Positions 9,223-16,739 of a stretch of DNA of 16,739 bases are shown here, one piece after another; within the stretch, counting starts at the first letter, position 1, and each line of letters opens with the position of its first letter. The position numbers and the translations under genes are program-made. Source of the stretch: Apiotrichum sp. Y4204 (taxonomy: Eukaryota > Basidiomycota > Tremellomycetes > Trichosporonales > Trichosporonaceae). The notes beneath the pieces are model-generated. The model made no database searches, was not told the origin of the DNA, and worked only from the letters and a program-made list of their open reading frames with translations. Where the stretch lies: positions 1 through 16,739 of the forward strand of contig JAMYHL010000178.1 of the NCBI GenBank assembly GCA_025531455.1, written 5' to 3'.

Positions 9223-10464
9223 ATGGCCGATGATCCGTTATCAAGTCGCAATATGTCGTCTTTCTCGCTAAAGCACTGCGACCATCACCATGTGGAACGC
9301 GGGAGCTATTCCAGTTCGGAAAATGGACCGTTCCCCCCCATTTTTGAAACCAGCAGTCCTCCTCCCTTGGCCTTGGGATCTGCAATCAAAGGGGACTACT
9401 CTCTCGGCTCATGTGGATTCCCAGAAGGCCTCCCTCTTCACCACACCGACAGCCCCTTGGGGCTGTCTCTGGCTTCTAAAGGCGTAGCAAAGACACTTCC
9501 AGGGGGCCCTCCGGTATCGTCTCAGAAAGCAAAACGGCCGCCAAACCCATGGATTCTGTACCGCGCGGCCAAGTATAAAGAGCTCAAAGATGGCAAGGTA
9601 ATTCCCAACTGGGAATTAGCTTTGATACAAACCGGCTTATGGCGTCCAGAGTTAATTCGGGGCTCCAATGAAACACGTGACCAAGAAAATGGAAGCGACG
9701 TTTGCAACTTCACTTCCTACAATGCCCTACCGCAATCGTCTTTGAGCAAAGTGTTCAGTCTACTGTGGAAGTGGGAGCGCCCCGAGGTGCGGCAGAAGTA
9801 TTCATACTTGAGCCAGTTGAAGAAGCAAGAGGTAAGCTACAAGCAAGAATTATTCCCGCTGACAGAGTGGAGCATCAACGACAGTACCCTGACTACAAAT
9901 ATGCACCCGTCCGACGAAATAGTAAGTTATTTACCAGTCTCGGAGTCATTCAACGCAAACGCAACGCAGACATGCGAAGCGTAAGACCCTTGACCCAGTA
10001 CTCGGACATGAGTTGACGGAGGTTAAAGAACGCGGCCCCGGCTATCACCAACGTCGCAGGTCTCGCATGGTCCGCACTCAAGGAAAGGCAATGGACTCCG
10101 ACCCAGGCGCACTGTGGGACTGGGAGATGATGCTGTCGTTGACAGGCGATCAAGTCAACTGTCAGTACTAATTTCATCTGCTATCAATCTACGGGATTAA
10201 CGTTCGTTAGGTACCGGAGATGACTGGCATCTCCCGCCCAGAACCTATGACCTTGAAGGCAATACGATGACTGGTGCCGAGAACGGCAGCGCTTTAAACT
10301 TGTTCGTAGGTGAACAATGGCCGGCACCCGTTACGGACAGTCAGACATGCTACGGCTTCACCTTGCCTGCCATGAATAACATAGTTGGTTCCGTCGTGCC
10401 TGCACCTGGCGTCCCCGGGGACCAGTGCTCGTTGGCACCTTTCGAGTGCTTCAATGGTGATTGA
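9223..10464 (+). CDS. MATA-type HMG-box transcription factor, five exons
   Basis: This gene encodes a sequence-specific DNA-binding regulator of the fungal mating-type HMG class, acting in the nucleus. Proposed exons are 9223-9597, 9652-9831, 9873-9921, 9999-10160 and 10211-10464 (1020 nt, 339 aa), all in phase. The box begins KRPPNPWILYR (about residue 105) and continues LSKVFSLLWKWERPEVRQKY. It ends across intron 2 as LKKQE / HQRQYPDYKYAPVRR, which matches the classic end of the fungal box and fixes that splice. Intron 3 (9922-9998) starts GTAAGT, and intron 4 (10161-10210) starts GTCAGT with GATTAAC before its AG. Together they open a C-terminal region with DPGALWDWEMM and no other domain. 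The N-terminus is rich in Ser and Pro. Such proteins control mating identity or pheromone-induced transcription, but some regulate other development, so the exact role is open. Intron 1 is the weakest point because it is stop-free and a multiple of three. Confidence 0.87.
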
Positions 10465-11706
10465 CACTGGGTTTCGCACTGTTCCCTCTGCCAGAATAAA
10501 TGGGATGCCATGCAATTCCTTCCTTCGCAGACCCATATGTCGCAGCGAGCCGGGCATGCCAATTATTGGTTTGTGCACTGCCCGCTGTTCTGACCATTGG
10601 CAAAACGGCGCTTCCAAGTTCCTAGCGCTCATCGGAAGCGTGCCAAAGGAAACGCGTTATTAGTTGGTTTGGACAAGAATTGATCTTTCCGCAAGGGACA
10701 GGATCATATTCGCGTTTGTAAAGAAGCACAGTGCATTCAGTGCACCCGTTGTCCCAAGTGGTGTCTATCGACCTGTCCACCAAACAGCCAATGTCGTGCT
10801 CAAAGGGTTTTCCTCGTCCTCAAAGACGGCGCATGGTCTTGGTCACATACGTTCTTTCATAAAGTGGAAGCTCTGGTGGACGACCGTCACAGCCAATTTC
10901 CTGAGTGGTGGAGCATAGAGTGGGGACCTAGAAAAAAGCGGTCCGGTACATCATCTTGCGCTAAAGTGCCCAGCAGGGGCTTGTGGATGTTAGGGACAAC
11001 AAAGTAAATGCTACAAATGTATGCCGCTTATCCTCAGTGAGCGGCACTTCAACGAGCGCACACCACCCCACGACGGCGACACACGGTCGCAAGNTTGTCC
11101 GTTTTGCGCAGAATGGGGCGCACCACAGTGCAACTTCTCTGTTCGGCGCTGGCGGTCGCGCTGGCCGCGTGTCTCGTTTTCGCCTGGGCTCTGAAGGTTG
11201 ACTGATCCAATGGGTCCACGACTGACATTGGGACTGTCGTACATTCCCCTCTCATCCAGGCCGTATGAGACCTCCCAAGCGTAAAGGAAGTGGCAAAGCA
11301 CCAACCTGGCGTGACCCATGACAGTTGTCCATGGAAGAAGGCCTTCTCAAGTCGTGCTTCCCGCTCAGCGTCTTCCCACCTGGCTCGAAGGTCGCACTTG
11401 ACTCGGCGAGGACGACAGGCTCTGCTCGTTGTGTGCTGCACACGCGTGGCCTTGGCTGTGTCCACCTATGTCGGAGGTAGAGATAGCAAAGGATGGATGA
11501 GACCTCGAAAGGCCCCAACCCCATATCCCCTCCTCCCCCGCCGTGAGTTTGATCCACGGTACACATGTCCAGTAGCTATTCAGACACGTGCTTGCCACAA
11601 GAATATCCCTGACAGCTTCCATAAGAAATCGAACTTCGAACCGCAATCAAAGGTCAAAACACTACAATTGCTATACCAAAAATGTCCACTTTAATCTACG
11701 AATAAA
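10465..11706. other. unresolved interval, coding potential on both strands
   Basis: The plus strand from about 10700 to 10990 has a long open stretch reading CIQCTRCPKWCLSTC and later DRHSQFPEWWSIEWG. The minus strand has frames at 10294-10632 and 11049-11465. One of these contains RACRPRRVKCD, reminiscent of half of a Zn2Cys6 motif, but the rest of the six Cys is absent. A short plus-strand frame at 11113-11205 is strongly hydrophobic (VQLLCSALAVALAACLVFAW). I could not join any of these into a consistent gene. The single ambiguous base at 11094 lies here, so frames across it are unreliable. Confidence 0.3.
11094..11094. other. ambiguous base (N)
   Basis: One undetermined base interrupts reading frames on both strands, a sign of draft-quality sequence at this point. 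Confidence 0.99.
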
Positions 11707-12615
11707 TCAACATCCAACGGAAGAGATGTAGTTGTGAATATAGTTGCTTGAATAGGAATACACAGTACCGCAAGCGATGTAATTGGTCGAACCCACGGTC
11801 AACCCCATTGACAAGCAGTGACACCCAGGGAAAGTGCTGTCTGGATGGCGCCAGTGATATAGCTACAGGACCGAGTGTAGATGCTGACTGAAACCGAGTG
11901 TAGATGCCCACTGAAGAGCATGCGGTATAACCAGAAGAGACCGAGCAGGAATATGCGACAGGGAAAATGCTGTTGAAAGCAGCCGAATACCCGTTATAGC
12001 AGGGAGTACTTCCCGTAGTACAAGAAGCCTCAAGCATGGTGATCAACAACGGAAATGCAATAAGAGCATAACAGGGTGCCGCGCAGTCGGCATCTCCACA
12101 CGACATGACTTGAGAGAGCAACGACATCTCCCAGTCGCAAACCGCCTTGTCAGTGTAGCACTGTGCCTAATCGGCAGACGAAGTGCAAACGGTCGCGTCT
12201 CCCAGACATGCCTGGGCCGACAGCGTGCACAGGCTGTTGGCGTCCGTGGTCGCAGTGTCGCAAGTCACACAGTTGCCGGATGACGCTGCACAGTCGTGTT
12301 CATACTGTGTAGCCAATTCGTCGCAAGCTGATGACCAAGTCGCACAACCGTGGTCGTCGCAGAAGTACCCGAGGCTGCCTGAATCGATTCGCACTGCGAG
12401 GTCGTTATGGCGCACATGCCAGCTAGCTCTTGAGAAAACTGGGCGCACGTGTAAACACAGCCGTTTGGTAAGCTGGAGGGTTGAACTTGGCGCTTTCCCA
12501 ACGTTTTGCCCCACATGATGGTCTTCGTTGGCAGCAGTGAGGCAGACTCCAACGCCGCCCCAAGGAGCAGAAAGGACGTTAAATAAATCGTTTTCCATAT
12601 GTCCAAGAGTCGCAA
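11707..12615 (-). CDS. Cys-rich, probably secreted protein, N-terminus unresolved
   Basis: Exons recognised are about 12615-12369, 12327-12191, 12145-11912 and 11862-11707, with introns of 41, 45 and 49 nt. All are GT..AG and phase-consistent. The predicted protein carries about 22 Cys, mostly spaced in short clusters (for example GCVYTC and CGDADCAAPC), with many Ser, Thr and Ala. This is typical of disulfide-rich extracellular fungal proteins. A hydrophobic segment (YLTSFLLLGAALESA) lies before the Cys-rich part and would serve as a signal sequence, followed by GKR, a possible Kex2-type site. No ATG precedes the hydrophobic segment in frame, so an upstream exon is likely. The only in-frame ATG close to the Cys-rich region is at 12516, which would omit the signal. 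Family unknown. Confidence 0.5.
11870..11907. repeat. 15-bp direct repeat inside an intron
   Basis: ACCGAGTGTAGATGC occurs at 11870-11884 and 11893-11907, a 23-bp period. Both copies fall within the inferred intron 11863-11911 of the Cys-rich gene, suggesting that intron grew by a local duplication. Confidence 0.7.
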
Positions 12616-13414
12616 GTCTTGGACAGTGAGTGGAAAGGGTAGCGACGAGAAGGAGGCGACGATGTAGAGAGGAGAACAATGTACTGCCAGGTGTTATCCC
12701 CACCGGCCCGTACAAAGTCAAGAGGAAATGAGGCAAAGCATAAAGTAAAGTCATCACAACGATAACGAAATGTGGGAAGTCCGCCATCGTACAACTTACC
12801 CGCCTGCGAGAACGTCAGAACTAATAGCCGTGAAAATCTCAGCGTACTGGGCGCCACGTCCTCTATTTATTCAACCCCATGTTCTCAAAATGGGACCGCC
12901 TCCAGCGCGAGCAGCTCTCAATTGGCAGCTACGGTGGCAAAGCGCCACAAAGGACAGTACTTCATCATCGTGAGGACCCTCACTAAACGGTCATAGGGGA
13001 AGCGACGTTGTTGGTCTTCAATGGCTTCCGAAAGACATCTTCCAAACCCACAGGTTTGCTTCTCAGCCTCCGGTATACAGGAAACACCAGTCGCGTCTGC
13101 GGTCAGTTTCAGCAGGGGGATTGCGGTTCGCTTGTCGTCTTCATCTATCGCTTGGTCTTCGGTATGGGATTGCAAATGATCACGGGGCTTTGCAGGCAGG
13201 AATTTGCACAATTCTGTTGCCAAGGAAGCTTATTGTTGGCCTGGACAGAAACCGACAACAAGGATCTCGATCATTGCCGGTGCATAGGAGAACGCCTCAC
13301 ACACTATCCTGTTCAGTCATGCGCACAAGCCATAGCGACAGTTTAGTGCCTTCAGTCAGGATCCTTTCCCCAGCCTTCAAACTTTCCCCAAGCCGTTATT
13401 GCCACATCACAGCA
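12616..13414. other. unresolved interval between Cys-rich gene and convergent pair
   Basis: Minus-strand frames at 12616-12857 contain hydrophobic runs (FVIVVMTLLYALPHFLLTLYG, start near 12787) that might be 5' exons of the Cys-rich gene. A minus-strand frame at 12918-13223 and plus-strand frames at 13008-13346 overlap each other, and neither has a recognisable domain. Confidence 0.3.
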
Positions 13415-13903
13415 ATGCCCACAGAAAACGTACTCCGCCTTTGCCTACGGGATCGGAGCCTCATACGCTTGACCTCCCTGCCTTTCAGCCACCTGGTCAG
13501 GAGTGCTAGTCCACTGTTCTACAGAGTTGTGTAGCAGGTGCCCTGGATCATTTACGGAAACAGTTCCTTAGGATGTGTAACAAGGTCCTCTTGCTCATGT
13601 GGGCATCAGTTCGGGCGACCTTGACAAGAGCACCCCAGTCTCATCCACTCATAACGCTAGACTTGCAGTTTTTGGCATGGTTGTGGCCAGTCGCCCACTC
13701 CGATCGAAATGCGGCCGTTAGGGCCACAAGGTGGGCATCAGTTCACTTGTAGCGGACAATGTGCTCAATCCCTGCCCACCATTCCGCCGGAGCCTGACAA
13801 CAACACTAGTGACTCGATGGCAGTGTCCATCCCCATTTTCCCGCTGAACGTTGAGTTTAAACGGGGATTACATTTTCCGCGGTCGGAGTTGATATTCTAT
13901 TAG
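13415..13903 (+). CDS. small unknown protein, three exons, 126 aa
   Basis: Proposed exons are 13415-13495, 13525-13730 and 13810-13903. The middle exon is an uninterrupted frame reading ALDHLRKQFLRMCNKVLLLM, then LWPVAHSDRNAAVRA, with helical character. Intron 2 (13731-13809) starts GTGGGC, has CTGAC near its end and finishes CACTAG, giving a phase-correct join to DSMAVSIPIFPLNVEF and a stop at 13903. Intron 1 would be only 29 nt, which is short, so the first exon is doubtful. Family unknown. Confidence 0.33.
13599..13744. repeat. 14-bp direct repeat
   Basis: GTGGGCATCAGTTC occurs at 13599-13612 and 13731-13744. In the proposed plus-strand gene the first copy is coding and the second starts exactly at a splice donor. 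Confidence 0.7.
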
Positions 13904-14357
13904 GTCAGGCATCCGCCCGCCACTGATCCCAAAAAGAACTCATATAATTTGGTTAGTTCACATACATTTACAATTCCACGGATTGTGCAAGGCAGATCTT
14001 GTTAGCTGAATGTTCGGGTAATCTTGTCCCTCCCAGGACATACCTATATCAGATGAGAGCTCCTCAGGCTTAGTGACGCACTGGACAATGCCTACAACCA
14101 AGAGGCCGACATCGTGGGCAACACAGAGGGACCCTGGCGCGGGTCTCTGTCCAACCGTCCCAGGGAATCCAAGCAACCACTTCACTTGCTCTGCAGGTTA
14201 GTCTGGAGGTGTGCAGTCGGCTGTTCGAGAGAACAGGCTCCGGCCACTAGGCTTATGCCTTCGGAAGATTCTCGGTGGTTAGCGGCCTCATGGTCTGGCA
14301 GGCTGCCTCACTGACTCTCGGCTCCTTGACCATGGTGTTCTTCGTGACGTTATACAT
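13900..14357 (-). CDS. small unknown protein, four exons, 100 aa
   Basis: Exons are 14357-14312, 14258-14190, 14133-14044 and 13997-13900 (303 nt), all joining in phase. Intron 1 (14259-14311) starts GTGAGG and contains GCTAACC. Intron 2 (14134-14189) begins GCAAGT, a GC donor with otherwise ideal sequence. Intron 3 (13998-14043) starts GTATGT and has CTAAC just before its AG. Two introns with near-consensus donors and branch sites support this strand. The product has five Cys and a moderately hydrophobic stretch (DVGLLVVGIVQC) but no motif I know. The opposite strand at 14271-14410 is open and very hydrophobic (LTMVFFVTLYMALGV), a rival interpretation. Confidence 0.42.
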
Positions 14358-14411
14358 GGCCCTGGGTGTCTGTGAGCCAGTGCAATTCACACAGCATTTA
14401 GATTGGCGGGG

Positions 14412-15110
14412 CTAGGCGGCCCGGCCGATTTGCTCTGTCTTCCTTTTCCTGATCTCAGTGCACCAACGTGGACTGTAGGTAGTGAGACGGAGTCTGTGGC
14501 TAGGATCAAGGGATTGCAACGGACGAACAATGCCGTGGCCTATTGACACGTCACGGCACCGAGGGCACAGGCCGCCAACGGTTTGGGTACGGGACAGCCA
14601 CTGTCGCTTACCAGAGATCAGAGGCCAGTCCATCAGGTACGAAGGCACAGCCGTGGTGTCGTAACCGTTTGGCCCACCGAAGCAAACATTTGGCGGCATT
14701 GGGCCTAAGGGCTTAAGACCGCATCCAATCACGCGGCCATGGTGTTCATACGATCCGCGGCAAGCCTGCCCGGCTCCTCTTCAGGCCTCAGGGACAGTGG
14801 GTATTCATCAGCCAAGCTTGCCGACTGGGCCACTGAGCGAGTACATAACGGAGCGGAGCGGTTGTGGAGTGGGGAGTAGATGCCACCGTTGAGTGGGGCA
14901 GCCTGTGATGGTTTCGGTGGCATACTCTAACACGCGCATGTCACGCACCTGGATGCACTTGACATCTGTGAATCCTCGACAGGGACTGAAGCCAATTTGC
15001 ACGCGCTGGTAAGAAGATGGTGGGCCAGTTCCAGCCCTTCGATCCTTACAGACCTTTGAGCGTGCCTGTGGACGCTTAGCTGGAACACCCGCGTGCTCTG
15101 CTGGATACAT
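14412..15110 (-). CDS. unknown protein, four or five exons, about 160-185 aa
   Basis: Exons are 15110-15054, 15005-14949, 14902-14752 and 14704-14412 (558 nt, 185 aa). Introns are 48, 46 and 47 nt and keep phase. The third begins GTATGA, and the second ends ATCACAG. Within the last exon a 72-nt GTAAGC..AATAG segment could also be removed without changing frame, giving 161 aa. Coding-like sequence includes QIGFSPCRGFTDVKCIQ, SLRPEEEPGRLAADR and CFGGPNGYDTTAVPSYLM. No signal peptide or known domain is visible. The start is the ATG before YPAEHAGVPAKR; an upstream exon cannot be excluded. Confidence 0.42.
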
Positions 15111-15172
15111 TATTGCACTTGGAGGCAGGGCGACCAAGTGCCGCCGTTCTGCCCTACAACATTGTACCTTCG

Positions 15173-16157
15173 ATGTACGGCTCACTATTCCTCACCCATT
15201 CTCTCGCCCCACCACCAATACGACTCTCACCTCTTATGGTGCGGTTGCGTCCACAGGCGTGCCCCTGGCGCCGCAATATATCTGTGACTGTGGGAGGCGA
15301 CCCTATATCGCCCCCCCGAGACACCCTCCCCCACTTGTATGCTTGAGTTCCAGTTCTTCACAACCTTCTTCTTTGAATGAGGCGAGTGTTTGCCGTCATG
15401 TCTGGCTGCAAAGGAGACAAGCTGGGTTCCAACGTCGGAGGTGAGTGGGGATCTAGGGGACGGGAGGCTTACGGAGCACGGGCTGACAAGAATGCTCTCA
15501 TTCTCAGACGTTTGCGTTCCTTTTAACCTTGGGGGCCGATGGATTTGCTACTGTTGCAAGCGCACGCTTTGAGTTGAGGGACGACAGGACACTGGGACGA
15601 CCGAGCAGGGACCGACAACTTGTACAACGGTTTTACAATGGCTCGTCGTGTATAGGCGGGCACACAAATGCATCAGCATCAACAGTCATCCACTCTTCGC
15701 CAAACGGACAACTCTTGCGTGTGTCGGTTCAGACATATACATGCGGTCCTATTTCGTTACCCGATAAGGAATCCTGTAGTTGGTTCAGACTATCCTCGCG
15801 TGTGTGTCAGGTCAGGAGAGTGGGCTGGACAACGCCCCATTGATTCTCGCCCTAGTCATAGCGGCCGACGCCTCGGCGACATCCTGCATAGTTATTGGGG
15901 TCCTCCCCGGAGGTCGGGTAGCAGCTGTTGTCACATTAACGCTTGGTATTTACCTGGGAACTCACCCCAACAACATGTTTAGTGGGAGATGTGGGGCACG
16001 TAAACATCAGGACCGATGTTGTGGCGAGGACCTCCAAGGGGTGAGTGCTAAGCGTACCAGCTGCAGAATTGAGGTTCGCATCGCTGCCCCAACTCGAGAA
16101 GTTGATGAGCCTCGACAGGCTCCACAATCTGGCACGATTGTGCTCAAATTCTCGTGA
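15173..16157 (+). CDS. probable membrane-associated protein, exon structure unresolved
   Basis: The minus strand has no long frames across most of this interval while the plus strand has several, so a plus-strand gene is likely. Recognisable pieces are an ATG at 15175, a strong donor GTGAGT at 15440 with a matching pyrimidine-rich acceptor TTCTCAG near 15507, and a stretch with N-glycosylation motifs (YNGSSC, TNASAS) around 15629-15690. A hydrophobic region follows at about 15838-15957 (PLILALVIAADASATS, then VVTLTLGIYLG), and the frame ends at 16157 with REVDEPRQAPQSG. This order suggests an extracellular part, a membrane span and a cytoplasmic tail. I could not fix the joins between frames. 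Confidence 0.33.
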
Positions 16158-16206
16158 GACCACAGATCTGGATGGTACATAGACAAGGAGGCGGTGAATC
16201 CTAGGT

Positions 16207-16651
16207 CTAATTATCGCCTAGGGTGCAACCTGGACTGAATGCATTGCACACCACCATGCACCCCATGCACTCCACTTGGCGTCCGGCCCTGCGTCTCAGT
16301 TGGCGACACCCACTCAATTGCGGCCAACTGTACCACGGTTCATCATTGGAAACAAACGCACTGCAGAAACGTCAAGGGTAACATTACAGCATGCTGACAA
16401 TTTTAGTTTTGCATGGCGCGTACAGCATTCCGAGGTACCCTCCGGTGGCTAATTGGTACGGTGGCCCGTCCGTGGGTAGATGGAGGTTAAACGCATCCAG
16501 GTTCTCTGGTTTGATAGGAGAAAACGAAAACGAAAACGATGCAGATTGAGAATTGAGAGCGAGAACTAGTGATTACCCACGACGACGACAGGAGAAGCGG
16601 TACGAGCACCAGACTTAACAGTGGAAGAGGGGAATGGGCAGTGATAGCCAT
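16207..16651 (-). CDS. small secreted Cys-rich protein, three exons, 97 aa
   Basis: Exons are 16651-16577, 16503-16439 and 16360-16207 (294 nt). The first exon encodes a textbook signal peptide, MAITAHSPLPLLSLVLVPLL followed by LSSS, so the product should enter the secretory pathway. Introns 16504-16576 and 16361-16438 run GT..AG and preserve phase. The second has TTGAC and a pyrimidine-rich TTTCTGCAG acceptor. The mature part has five Cys, four of them clustered near the C-terminus (VECMGCMVVC and PGC), plus Trp and Tyr residues. Size, signal and Cys content resemble fungal small secreted proteins, some of which act as effectors on hosts or competitors; that role is not shown here. No family is recognised, and the stop at 16207 could be followed by another exon in an alternative splice. 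Confidence 0.5.
16521..16539. repeat. AAAACG hexamer tandem repeat
   Basis: Three copies of AAAACG run through 16521-16538. On the minus strand they read CGTTTT and lie about 20 nt before the acceptor of the first intron of the small secreted protein, supplying its pyrimidine-rich tract. Confidence 0.75.
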
Positions 16652-16739
16652 GTCGGTGCATGATGTGATGTGCATGGGCGCTGGCGTCGGATGCATATGG
16701 CGGCGTCACAGCATCATCATGTGTAGGCGTGTTGCGGCG

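Noticed and set aside
11365..11465. Zn2Cys6 transcription factor based on RACRPRRVKCD on the minus strand.
   Set aside because: Only two of the six ligand Cys can be placed, and no linker or coiled coil follows in frame.
14271..14410. Hydrophobic plus-strand stretch as a transmembrane exon.
   Set aside because: It is in register opposite a polar minus-strand exon with good introns on either side, and it has no phase-matched partner exons on the plus strand.
16240..16290. Short ATGCA-containing repeats near 16250 and 16660.
   Set aside because: Copies are short, irregular and explainable by base composition; no array or inverted structure is formed.
1..16739. Transposable element, CRISPR, tRNA or rRNA content.
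   Set aside because: I saw no terminal inverted repeats, reverse transcriptase or transposase motifs, spaced repeat arrays or tRNA-like folds.

Overview
The window reads as nuclear DNA from an intron-dense fungus. The two genes that can be recognised with confidence (a NIMA/NEK-like protein kinase and a mating-type-class HMG-box factor) have coding exons interrupted by introns of about 40-80 nt. Most of these introns have GT..AG ends, and many carry a CTAAC, CTGAC or similar branch motif. This intron architecture and the MATA-type HMG box fit Fungi; a basidiomycete is the likeliest guess, but lineage was not tested. There are no operons, rRNA, tRNA, CRISPR arrays or recognisable transposons.

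Layout, left to right. 1-921 holds nothing convincing beyond a possible alternative kinase tail. 922-2379 (-) is a ten-exon NEK-like kinase with all catalytic motifs. 2380-3345 has only weak open frames. 3346-4282 (-) is a three-exon Ser-rich unknown with a TATA-like element and a 20-bp tandem repeat upstream. 4618-5063 (-) is a probable membrane protein. 5471-6712 (-) is a well-supported unknown gene with seven introns. 7012-7740 (-) is a C2H2 zinc-finger gene that looks damaged, with weak finger-like remnants up to about 7950. 8550-8948 (+) may encode a membrane-anchored protein.

9223-10464 (+) is the five-exon HMG-box factor, with a TATA box upstream. 10465-11706 is unresolved and contains the only ambiguous base. 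11707-12615 (-) is a Cys-rich, probably secreted protein. 13415-13903 (+) and 13900-14357 (-) are two small convergent candidates whose stop codons overlap. 14412-15110 (-) is another unknown. 15173-16157 (+) is an unresolved, probably membrane-associated gene. 16207-16651 (-) is a small secreted Cys-rich protein with a clear signal peptide.

Apart from the kinase and the HMG factor, the gene models rest on reading-phase agreement across inferred splice sites, so exon ends are provisional. No shared pathway is evident. The combination of an HMG regulator, a kinase, a zinc-finger gene and small secreted proteins looks like an ordinary fungal neighbourhood with a possible mating or secretome flavour. 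The most unusual items are a 21-nt kinase microexon, a stop-free frame-preserving intron candidate inside the HMG box, a GC-AG intron candidate, a damaged zinc finger, and short tandem repeats placed inside introns.
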